IMG/VR virus record: IMGVR_UViG_3300018481_000042
Span: 1-37,199 of that record
Origin: a virus
DNA length: 37,199 nucleotides
Reading direction: 5' to 3' (one strand)
In this document: positions 1-5,354 of the stretch, one piece after another
Layout of the letters: each line of letters opens with the position of its first letter
Position numbering within the stretch: position 1 is the first letter of the stretch
Translations under genes and position numbers: made by a program
The notes under the pieces: model-generated
The model's input: the letters and a program-made list of their open reading frames with translations, nothing else
Database searches by the model: none
What the model was told of the DNA's origin: nothing

Positions 1-1
1 A

Positions 2-757
2 GAGCGCATCGCGTTCGAGGCGCAGCTGGTGCATGCGGTGATCACCGCGCGCGCTCCGCTGAAGACGCGGCTGCGGCATGAGATTCTCGGAGAGGGCGAC
101 GAGCGTCGTTGCAAGGTGTGGGGGACGTTCAAGGGGGAGGACAAGCCGCACGAGTACACCAGCGAGACGCTGGCCAAGTTGCGCGACGCCCGTGGTCGCA
201 ACGAGTACGGCAACATCAAAGGTTCGCCGCTGTGGGACACGAACCCGGAGGTGCAGCTGGCTTATTCCACCGTGCGACAGTGGTGCCGCCTGTACGCGTC
301 GGAGGTTCTGCTCGGCGTGTACACGCCGGACGAGCTTCCGCCGGACGAGCCGCGAGACGTAACGATTCCGCAGGTCGAGGGACTTGCTGCAAGATTGCGC
401 GCTGCCAAGCTGGCGGACGCAAAGGGTCGCGGGTTCGACGCCGCGCACGTCAATCGCGAGGCGGCGACGCGCACCATCATTGAGGGCGATGCCAATACCG
501 GCGAAGCCGAGACGAAGGATGTGAAGGATGAGCGAGACGGGAGCGATAAACCTGACGCTGACGCCGGAGGGCAAGGCGACAGTGCAGCTGTCGGAGATGA
601 CAATCGAAACGAAGGCGCAGGCACTGACGCTGTCAGCGCAGCTGGCGAAGTTCGCGGAGATGCTGCCGGAGACGAAGCCGCGCCAGCGAAAGAGCAAAGC
701 AAAATCTTCCCGCCAGACCGCATCACGAGTGGCCCGCAAGGCGGCAAAAAACGGTGA
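2..757 (+). CDS. recT: RecT-family ssDNA-annealing recombinase, 5' end outside window
   Basis: The reading frame is open to the left edge, so the N-terminus is missing; the first GTG, at 29, is probably internal. The visible part resembles the second half of RecT-type single-strand annealing proteins of alphaproteobacteria and their phages: a K/R-rich beta region, then GEGDERRCKVWGTFKG, an LRDARGRNEYG segment, and the hallmark block GSPLWDTNPEVQLAYSTVRQ followed by W..LY..EVLLGVYTPDEL. RecT proteins coat single-stranded DNA and anneal complementary strands in phage recombination, normally with a partner exonuclease, which is not in the window. From about codon 165 the frame becomes low-complexity and rich in D, G and A, and overlaps another gene at 528. 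Its TGA stop overlaps the next GTG start (GTGA at 754-757), which supports this frame being translated to its end. Confidence 0.82.
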   Translation, partial: ERIAFEAQLVHAVITARAPLKTRLRHEILGEGDERRCKVWGTFKGEDKPHEYTSETLAKLRDARGRNEYGNIKGSPLWDTNPEVQLAYSTVRQWCRLYASEVLLGVYTPDELPPDEPRDVTIPQVEGLAARLRAAKLADAKGRGFDAAHVNREAATRTIIEGDANTGEAETKDVKDERDGSDKPDADAGGQGDSAAVGDDNRNEGAGTDAVSAAGEVRGDAAGDEAAPAKEQSKIFPPDRITSGPQGGKKR

Positions 758-785
758 CGCTGAGACAGCGGACGCCGCGAGTTAA
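528..785 (+). CDS. Small basic-tailed protein overlapping the recT 3' end in another frame
   Basis: An 85-aa protein starts at an ATG with a good ribosome binding site (GAAGG at 514-518, 9 nt upstream). It overlaps the last 230 nt of the recT frame in a different frame and the first 32 nt of the next gene. The first 50 residues look like ordinary coding sequence, with INLTLTPEGKATVQLSEM and TKAQALTLSAQLAKFAEML. The last 35 are Lys/Arg/Ala-rich (RQRKSKAKSSRQTASRVARK), which suggests nucleic-acid binding. I do not recognise a family. Its position beside an annealing protein and a nuclease suggests a role in recombination or replication, but that is inference. Its amino-acid pattern in this stretch looks more protein-like than the recT frame does, so both frames may be used. 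Confidence 0.6.
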   Translation: MSETGAINLTLTPEGKATVQLSEMTIETKAQALTLSAQLAKFAEMLPETKPRQRKSKAKSSRQTASRVARKAAKNGDAETADAAS

Positions 786-1077
786 GGACGAAGGTTACCT
801 TAAGTGGCTGCGGCAACATCCCTGCGCCTGCTGCCGCAGGCCACCGCCATCTGACGCCGCTCATATTCGAGCGGCGTCACTTGAGCACGGGAAGGAGATG
901 ACGGGAATGGCAACGCGCCCGGATGATAAGTGGGCGCTACCGTTAAATCATAAATGCCACATGACTCAACACGACCGTGGCAACGAAATCGAATGGTGGG
1001 AATCGCGAGGCGTGAAAGACCCGTTTGCGTTGGCGATGACATACTACCAGCGCTATCAGAAAAGGAACAAGACATGA
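754..1077 (+). CDS. Ref/DUF968-like HNH-type nuclease
   Basis: A 107-aa protein starts at GTG overlapping the recT stop (GTGA), which implies translational coupling. It has the layout of the phage Ref / DUF968 recombination-nuclease group: YLKWLRQHPCACC with a Cys pair, an AHIR motif near residue 37, then GMATRPDDKWALPLNHKCH and a following QHDRGN. The Cys and His residues resemble the zinc and metal ligands of an HNH fold. The C-terminus (WWESRGVKDPFALAMTYYQ) also matches the family pattern. P1 Ref is a RecA-dependent nuclease that makes D-loop-targeted breaks. Linkage to RecT supports a recombination role here. The family assignment is from memory of the motifs, and activity is inferred. 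Confidence 0.75.
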   Translation: MTLRQRTPRVKDEGYLKWLRQHPCACCRRPPPSDAAHIRAASLEHGKEMTGMATRPDDKWALPLNHKCHMTQHDRGNEIEWWESRGVKDPFALAMTYYQRYQKRNKT

Positions 1078-1460
1078 GCACCACACCGACACCCCTGCCG
1101 ACCCGCCGCACTGTTCTGTCGATTGAGAACGAGGTGGAGCGCGCGCTGGACCGTGTGCACCAACATTTGCCAAAAGCGATGCCGCTGGAGGAGCTTGGCC
1201 GCATGTCGGGTGAGGCCATTAAGACCCAGTATGAGGCCACGGCAAAGGCCATCGAAAGCCTATCGGATGAGGTGAATACGCGAATTAAGGGGCTCGAAGA
1301 GCAGCTTGTCATAGCCGACCGCGACCTGAAGATGATCGAAGAGGCAGCGGCGATCTACCGCGACAAGGGCCATCATGCGCAGGCGGAAATTGAGCACGCG
1401 AGCACGTCGTCGGCGAACCTGCGCAAGCTGATCGACAGCTTCAAGGGCAAGCCTGCATGA
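1074..1460 (+). CDS. Coiled-coil hypothetical protein
   Basis: The frame opens further upstream, but the start is placed at the ATG at 1074. This ATG overlaps the previous stop (ATGA) and is preceded by AAGGAA at 1062-1067. The 128-aa product is hydrophilic and largely helical. After a Pro/Thr-rich N-terminus it has long heptad-like stretches from about residue 20 (SIENEVERALDRVHQHL) through LSDEVNTRIKGLEEQL to the end, with no Cys and no membrane segment. I recognise no family. It sits in a chain of small early genes joined by 4-nt overlaps, so it is probably an accessory early protein that may form oligomers. Confidence 0.7.
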   Translation: MSTTPTPLPTRRTVLSIENEVERALDRVHQHLPKAMPLEELGRMSGEAIKTQYEATAKAIESLSDEVNTRIKGLEEQLVIADRDLKMIEEAAAIYRDKGHHAQAEIEHASTSSANLRKLIDSFKGKPA

Positions 1461-1963
1461 GCACGCTGCTTGCGATGGACCCGAAGAGCCTCCGCCTGAA
1501 TTGGGTGGAGCGTCCGACGCGAGCGCCGCGCCTGCGGCCACTGCTGACGCCGTTTCGCGTGGTCACTAGCATCACCGCGCTGACAGCGTTGCTGGCGGTG
1601 TACGCGATCCCGCGCGGTCAGTCGGTGCAGCCGCCGCGCGAGCCGTCGCGGTTCGACAACGCGATGGCGGACACGGCGATATTCGTGACGACGACGCCGA
1701 AGAGCGACATGGAAACGCCCGCGCGCGTGATCGACATGGGCAAGCCGGTTGGCGTAACGCAGGCGTCGTTCGACCCGCGACCGGTGAAGACCGAGCGCGT
1801 GGTGCCGGAGCCTCCGGCGAAGGTGGCGGCGTTGCGGGTTGAGGAAGAGGAGGGGGAGGTGAGGCCTGCAAGGCGCACGCGCTCGCGCGGCGGCGATGTC
1901 TGTTCGCGGCACGGCATGCGCAAGGTCATGGTGGGCCAGTATCGGTGGAGGTGCAGGCGATGA
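1457..1963 (+). CDS. Single-pass membrane protein with C-terminal CxxHGM...WRC motif
   Basis: A 168-aa protein coupled to the previous gene by ATGA (1457-1460). A basic, Pro-rich N-terminus is followed by one hydrophobic segment (about residues 33-50, VVTSITALTALLAVYAIP). Next comes a long Pro/Glu-rich linker, an acidic run (EEEEGE) and a basic patch (RPARRTRSRGG). The last 22 residues contain CSRHGM and end YRWRCRR. I have seen similar CxxHGM...WRC-type C-termini in small proteins of Bradyrhizobium and its relatives. They look like a small metal-binding or disulphide knob. The function is unknown. If the single helix inserts with the N-terminus in the cytoplasm, the motif would face the periplasm. 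Confidence 0.72.
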   Translation: MSTLLAMDPKSLRLNWVERPTRAPRLRPLLTPFRVVTSITALTALLAVYAIPRGQSVQPPREPSRFDNAMADTAIFVTTTPKSDMETPARVIDMGKPVGVTQASFDPRPVKTERVVPEPPAKVAALRVEEEEGEVRPARRTRSRGGDVCSRHGMRKVMVGQYRWRCRR

Positions 1964-2229
1964 GCGAGGAGAAAAAACATCTGGAGGCGCTGTACCAGCA
2001 CGTTCACCAGCGAGTGCGAGCCCTGAAGATGGGCGAGGCCGGGTCCATTCCCTGCAACCGTGAATTTCCGGCGGATGAAGTGCGCCAGTATCTGTTCGGT
2101 TACGCGACGCACAAGGACAAGTGGTTCAAGCCAACGCTCGACCGGGTAAGCAATGTGATTCACGTCGTGCGCGTACCGGTGCCGGTAGCGCCGACCGGTC
2201 TCGAATCGGATGAGAAGGAGGTTAGATGA
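1960..2229 (+). CDS. Small hypothetical early protein
   Basis: The start is taken as the ATG at 1960, which overlaps the previous stop (ATGA); a start at 1945 lies in frame but inside the upstream gene and has no advantage. The 89-aa product begins MSEEKKHLEALYQHVHQRV and contains CNREFPADEVRQYLFGYATHKDKWFKPTLDR, followed by a short beta-like VIHVVRVPVPV tail. I recognise no family. It is soluble and of mixed charge. It sits within the coupled chain of small early genes. Confidence 0.72.
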   Translation: MSEEKKHLEALYQHVHQRVRALKMGEAGSIPCNREFPADEVRQYLFGYATHKDKWFKPTLDRVSNVIHVVRVPVPVAPTGLESDEKEVR

Positions 2230-2684
2230 AAAAGAAAACACTGGGCGACATGCCGATTGAAGAGCAGCACCACGAGGTGATGAACACCATTGCGTTCGCG
2301 CTCGACAAGGTGCTGAACGGCGAAGACGCAATGGAGAACAAGATCAAGCGCAAGACAGGATTCGTGTTGCTGGTGTTTCCGTTCGGCGACCAGAGCGGGC
2401 GCTGCAATTACATTTCGAACGGCGCGGACCGCGATGACGTCGTTCGGCTGATGAAGGAGCAGGTTCGTCACTTCGAAGAGGACAAGGACGAGGACGAGCC
2501 GCCGCTCGACATTGATGAGAACATGGCGAAGTTCAACGCGCAGATTAACGCCGCCTGCCACCTGCTGCGCGACGGTCAGATGACGCGCGAGGAGTGCAGG
2601 CAGTACCTGATTAAGGAATGCAGCGTTGCCGACCATAACCTCGACATGCTGCTTGATGTCTACGACCCGGTGAAGAATCAATGA
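2226..2684 (+). CDS. Hypothetical protein with a phage FPFGDQSGRCNYISN motif
   Basis: A 152-aa protein coupled by ATGA (2226-2229) to the gene before it. The central part (FVLLVFPFGDQSGRCNYISN, then ADRDDVVRLMKEQVRHFEE) follows a pattern I know from many uncharacterised proteins of phages and proteobacteria, in which a short beta strand ending in CNYISN precedes a helix. A very acidic linker (EEDKDEDEPPLDID) leads to a helical C-terminus (FNAQINAACHLLRDG). No catalytic residues are evident. It is probably soluble and early-expressed. Confidence 0.75.
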   Translation: MKKKTLGDMPIEEQHHEVMNTIAFALDKVLNGEDAMENKIKRKTGFVLLVFPFGDQSGRCNYISNGADRDDVVRLMKEQVRHFEEDKDEDEPPLDIDENMAKFNAQINAACHLLRDGQMTREECRQYLIKECSVADHNLDMLLDVYDPVKNQ

Positions 2685-3118
2685 GAAAGCGCGTCGAGCT
2701 TCAGCTGGAGGATGCGCGCGTCACGACCGGCCACATGCGCAGTGACGAGTCCTACGGACTGATGGGCGCGTTCAGGCTGATTTCGCCCAAGGGGTACGAC
2801 CTGTTCGTGGTGTCGTCCGGGACGAACCCGTCGCCGGAAGGCCAAGGTTGGGAGCACGTCTCGGTTGCTGGCAACAGCCGCTGCCCGAACTGGCCTGAGA
2901 TGTGCTGGATAAAAAATCTTTTCTGGGAGCCGCACGAAATGGTCGTCCAGTATCACCCGCCCGAGTCCGAGTACGTCAATTGCCACCCATACTGCCTTCA
3001 TCTTTGGAGGCACCCAACCCTGCCCTTCCCAATGCCGCCCAGCCTGCTGGTCGGACCAAAGACGGTGGGGAGGTATTGGGGGGGTGGCGGAGAAACCACC
3101 AGCGGGCCGGAATCTTAA
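2681..3118 (+). CDS. DUF7694-like conserved phage protein
   Basis: A 145-aa protein coupled by ATGA (2681-2684). The central 100 residues match a widespread phage and prophage family that I recall as DUF7694. Features are a GLMGAFRL strand, GWEHVSV, then RCPNWPEMCWIKNLFWE, and the signature VVQYHPPESEYVNCHPYCLH followed by LW and PPSLLVG. The aromatic, Cys and His residues are the conserved ones. The function is unknown; members usually lie among small early or lysis-proximal genes. The last 20 residues (Gly-rich) look non-conserved. This is the last gene of the tightly overlapping early chain; 127 nt of non-coding DNA follow. Confidence 0.75.
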   Translation: MRKRVELQLEDARVTTGHMRSDESYGLMGAFRLISPKGYDLFVVSSGTNPSPEGQGWEHVSVAGNSRCPNWPEMCWIKNLFWEPHEMVVQYHPPESEYVNCHPYCLHLWRHPTLPFPMPPSLLVGPKTVGRYWGGGGETTSGPES

Positions 3119-3245
3119 GCCTGTGACGGCTACAGGACGGACGGAGAGAGGGAAAGTGTGGCAGGAAGTGAGGATTACAGCGGCCAGCCGGTTCAGCCGG
3201 TTGCCCGGTGCAATCCGCACCAATCCCCTGATCAGGAGTTCTCTT

Positions 3246-4013
3246 ATGTTTAGAAAGTTGTTCGCTCCACTTGCGTTTGCTGCGGCGCTGGTGGCTTCAC
3301 CTGCGTCCGCTCTTGTTATCGACACGTTCGATGTCACTGGCTCGACCAGCACGCTGACGCTTAATGCAGTCGTGCCGGGCGGTAATCAGCCCACCAACAA
3401 TCCATGTCTGATCTGTGGCACGAACCAACCTGCCCAGCCGACCGGATTTGGGTACAATAACTTCGACGCGACGGGTAACGTCAGCATCTACAATATGTTC
3501 TCGACGGCAACTGTCGGCGGCAGCCTCGCTCAAGATACCTTGGGCACTGGCTACACGGTTGGTGACGGCTCGGTCCTGCGCGCTTACCTGTTGGCGCAGG
3601 CTTCAGGCACCACCTTCAGCGTCGGCATTGACGTGAATGAGGCCAACACGGCGCAGACGCTGGAGGCGTTCTACTTCCTGAATCTGACCGACCGCACGGT
3701 GCTGGCTTCCTACACCACGCCGACGCTGCTGCCCGCACCCAACAACGGCACGGGCTATCCCGACTACCTGTTGAGCGGTTTCAACATCGACCGTGGCGAC
3801 ATCTCTCTTGGCGATACGGTTATCTTCTTCGCGCGCTGGTCAGGCGCGAACGATGGCGCGGAATCGTTCTTCCTCGTTGCGGAGCCGCAGGTGAACGGCG
3901 TGCCGGAAGCCTCGACTTGGGTAATGATGATCGCTGGCTTCTTGGGCGTCGGCGGGATTGCACTGCGGCGTAACCGTCGCAGGAACGATCAGCCGCTCGT
4001 GCGGCTTACCTAA
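3246..4013 (+). CDS. PEP-CTERM (exosortase-substrate-like) secreted protein
   Basis: The frame opens at 3084, but the start is the ATG at 3246, which has AGGAG at 3234-3238 with 7-nt spacing and begins a classic signal peptide (MFRKLFAPLAFAAALVASPASA, cleavage about residue 22). The 255-aa product has a beta-rich middle and no domain I recognise. Residues 219-246 form a tripartite sorting tail: PEAST (220-224), a hydrophobic segment WVMMIAGFLGVGGIAL (225-240), and a basic cluster RRNRRR. This is the PEP-CTERM signal, normally cut by the inner-membrane protease EpsH/exosortase on the way to the cell surface or exopolysaccharide matrix. Nine extra residues follow the basic cluster, slightly more than usual. 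It is a stand-alone gene after the early operon, closed by a terminator: a moron-like position. Its presence in a phage is very unusual. Confidence 0.88.
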   Translation: MFRKLFAPLAFAAALVASPASALVIDTFDVTGSTSTLTLNAVVPGGNQPTNNPCLICGTNQPAQPTGFGYNNFDATGNVSIYNMFSTATVGGSLAQDTLGTGYTVGDGSVLRAYLLAQASGTTFSVGIDVNEANTAQTLEAFYFLNLTDRTVLASYTTPTLLPAPNNGTGYPDYLLSGFNIDRGDISLGDTVIFFARWSGANDGAESFFLVAEPQVNGVPEASTWVMMIAGFLGVGGIALRRNRRRNDQPLVRLT

Positions 4014-4077
4014 ACAGAAGAAACGCCAAGGCAGGCCTACCCCTTTGCCCAGTTAGCCCCCTGCCAGTTACTTCGAA

Positions 4078-4112
4078 GGGGACAGCTTGAAAAAGCTGTC
4101 CCCTTTTTATTT
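4078..4112 (+). terminator. Rho-independent terminator of the rightward unit
   Basis: A perfect 11-bp stem (GGGGACAGCTT at 4078-4088 paired with AAGCTGTCCCC at 4093-4103) closes a GAAA tetraloop and is followed by TTTTTATTT. It lies 65 nt after the PEP-CTERM gene and stops plus-strand transcripts just before the convergent late genes. The opposite orientation lacks a T-run, so it should act mainly rightward. The stop codon of the facing mini gene (4107-4109) lies inside its T-tract. Confidence 0.93.
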
Positions 4113-4193
4113 GTCGAAGAAACCGAATTCATCCAGCACCCAGTGAATGACGTAGCCAAGGACGAGCGCGGCAATCATCGAAAGCCAGACCAT
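4107..4193 (-). CDS. Mini membrane protein (28 aa), last gene of the late unit
   Basis: Reading the minus strand from ATG at 4193 gives MVWLSMIAALVLGYVIHWVL followed by DEFGFFDK and a stop: one transmembrane helix with a short charged tail. The frame stays open upstream through Gly-Glu-Phe-Val-Ile-Tyr-His-Pro to a point 2 nt past a strong Shine-Dalgarno (AGGAGG at 4226-4231), where the well-placed ATG (4219) is out of frame by one base. The real protein may therefore be about 36 aa if one G is missing from the assembly or a -1 slip occurs. It is near the endolysin, so a lysis accessory role is possible but unproven. Confidence 0.5.
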   Translation of the reverse strand: MVWLSMIAALVLGYVIHWVLDEFGFFDK

Positions 4194-4222
4194 CGGGTGA
4201 TAGATTACGAACTCCCCATTCG

Positions 4223-4315
4223 TTACCTCCTGTCGAGCATGACAATCAGCAGCACGACAATGGATACACCCAACACCGCGCCGCCGAGCACGCCCCAGAG
4301 AAACGCGTCATCCAT
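4223..4315 (-). CDS. Mini membrane protein (30 aa)
   Basis: Minus-strand ORF from ATG at 4315: MDDAFLWGVLGGAVLGVSIV followed by VLLIVMLDRR and a stop. It is a single hydrophobic helix (about residues 5-26) with acidic residues at the N-terminus and basic residues at the C-terminus, so the C-terminus is probably cytoplasmic. The start overlaps the upstream gene (ATGGATGA), and its end contains the AGGAGG that should serve the next mini gene. The arrangement, with hydrophobic micro-proteins downstream of an endolysin and a holin candidate, fits an accessory holin, an antiholin or an unrelated membrane effector. Its small size limits certainty. Confidence 0.55.
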   Translation of the reverse strand: MDDAFLWGVLGGAVLGVSIVVLLIVMLDRR

Positions 4316-4472
4316 TCTTACTCGTGCTTTCGGGGGCCAGAAAGTCTATCGCTTCATCCAGCGCCGCGACCACCTCCGGCACGTCCATATCGTCTTCCGG
4401 GCCGACAGCGTCGCCCGTCTCGGTGTCGAAGGTGAAGAGCGTCTCGCCATCTCGCGTGATCATGATTTTCAT
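4308..4472 (-). CDS. Small acidic hypothetical protein
   Basis: A 54-aa protein, MKIMITRDGETLFTFDTETG and onward, with an acidic middle (GPEDDMDVPEVVAALDEAID) and no membrane segment. The start chosen is the ATG at 4472, with GAGG about 10 nt upstream. An in-frame ATG at 4487, created by a 15-bp duplication, would add five residues. It resembles small phage proteins with a leading beta hairpin that report no known domain. It overlaps the following mini membrane gene by 8 nt and follows the holin candidate. Confidence 0.55.
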   Translation of the reverse strand: MKIMITRDGETLFTFDTETGDAVGPEDDMDVPEVVAALDEAIDFLAPESTSKNG

Positions 4473-4499
4473 AGCTAACACCCTCATAGCTAACAGCCT
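4470..4499. repeat. 15-bp tandem duplication over a start region
   Basis: Two adjacent 15-bp units (4470-4484 and 4485-4499) share CATAGCTAACA and differ at one base of the remaining four. On the minus strand each unit contains an ATG in the same frame, so the duplication adds a second in-frame start to the small acidic gene. Confidence 0.75.
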
Positions 4500-4554
4500 C
4501 GGCAAATTTGTGGTGGTGGAGGTGGCATAGGCGGCAGTGGGTCTACCTGTGATT

Positions 4555-4770
4555 CTACTTTCCCAAGCGGGGCGATCCTCCGTTAACCACGCCGACGAAA
4601 TCCAGCAGCATGAAGATGATAATCAGCACGCTGACGACCAGCAGCGCGAGCTTGGCCCAGCGGTTGAAAGGTTCTTGAATCGGAATCGCGTCGATCAGGT
4701 AGTGCAGCAAGCCAACGATCAGCGCCAAGACGATGATGTAGACGACCAGATAGACCAGCGATGTAATCAT
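4555..4770 (-). CDS. Holin candidate, two transmembrane helices
   Basis: A 71-aa protein with two strongly hydrophobic segments, about residues 3-27 (SLVYLVVYIIVLALIVGLLH) and 39-62 (AKLALLVVSVLIIIFMLLDF), separated by an IDAIPIQEPFNRW loop with charged and polar residues. Size, topology and position 11 nt after the endolysin stop fit a class II-type holin, which would open the inner membrane for the endolysin. The loop pattern (IP.....F.RW.K) also resembles a small membrane family named after Thivi_2564 that I have seen in phages and bacteria. No functional residue proves holin activity, so the assignment rests on context. Confidence 0.65.
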   Translation of the reverse strand: MITSLVYLVVYIIVLALIVGLLHYLIDAIPIQEPFNRWAKLALLVVSVLIIIFMLLDFVGVVNGGSPRLGK

Positions 4771-4781
4771 GATTCTCTCCT

Positions 4782-5345
4782 TCAGTGACCGTTTGACGGG
4801 TCGTCCACCTGTTGCGGCATCGGGTCGCCAAGCACCCGGATGACCTTGTCCGGCTTGCCGTCGTAGTTGCGGTCGGCGATGTTCTGAAATAGCAATGCCT
4901 CGCTCGCGCGCCTGCGCACCAGCCCGGTGAGAACTTTGCCGCCGCCCTTATTCCATTTCTGGAATTCCAGCGCAGCGCCCTCGAAGTTCTTTGCGTTGAC
5001 CTTCTTGAGCAGCGTCGACTTGGCAAGGTTGCCCGCGCCGCAGTTGTAGCAGAACGACACCAGCGCATCGTACTGCCACTGCGTCAGCGCAACCTTGACC
5101 AGCCGCTTCACTTCGCTTTCGTAAACGCGCATGTCGTCAACGAAGGCTGCGTTACATTGCGCCATCGACCAGACATCACCGGCCTTGAACTTCGCCTTGT
5201 TGGTCGTGCCCCATCCAATCGTTAGAACGCCAGCCGGGCACTTGTACGAGGTGTAGCGGTCCGGCCCGCAATTCTTCATGCAGCTTTCGAAGTGCTTGAT
5301 CAGGTTCGCCCCGGCTGGCGATAATGCGAGAGCTTCGTTCGGCAT
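4782..5345 (-). CDS. Endolysin, GH24 lysozyme
   Basis: A 187-aa muramidase of the T4/P21 lysozyme type, which cleaves the N-acetylmuramic acid to N-acetylglucosamine bond in peptidoglycan. The catalytic glutamate is E20 in HFESC. The second catalytic element is CPAGVLTIGWGTT, with Cys36 and Thr42 in the C-x5-T spacing in which Cys often replaces Asp. Between E20 and C36 there is a 7-residue insertion carrying further Cys residues (C22, C26), so a disulphide is possible. ALVSFCYNCGAG and the LVRRRASEALLF helix near residue 150 are also typical of the family. There is no signal peptide or anchor helix, so export needs the holin. It is preceded by gpD and followed by the holin candidate. Confidence 0.92.
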   Translation of the reverse strand: MPNEALALSPAGANLIKHFESCMKNCGPDRYTSYKCPAGVLTIGWGTTNKAKFKAGDVWSMAQCNAAFVDDMRVYESEVKRLVKVALTQWQYDALVSFCYNCGAGNLAKSTLLKKVNAKNFEGAALEFQKWNKGGGKVLTGLVRRRASEALLFQNIADRNYDGKPDKVIRVLGDPMPQQVDDPSNGH

Positions 5346-5354
5346 GGTGTGCTC

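Noticed and set aside
3084-3245. N-terminal extension of the PEP-CTERM gene
   Set aside because: ATG 3246 has AGGAG at good spacing and begins the signal peptide; the extension would bury it.
1-4013. The left portion as host chromosome rather than phage
   Set aside because: RecT, a Ref-like nuclease and DUF7694-like genes in a chain of overlaps are phage-type; only the PEP-CTERM gene looks host-derived.
4143-4478. Plus-strand ORF in the small-gene region near the terminator
   Set aside because: It lies after the plus-strand terminator, has no ribosome binding site and covers three coupled minus-strand mini genes.
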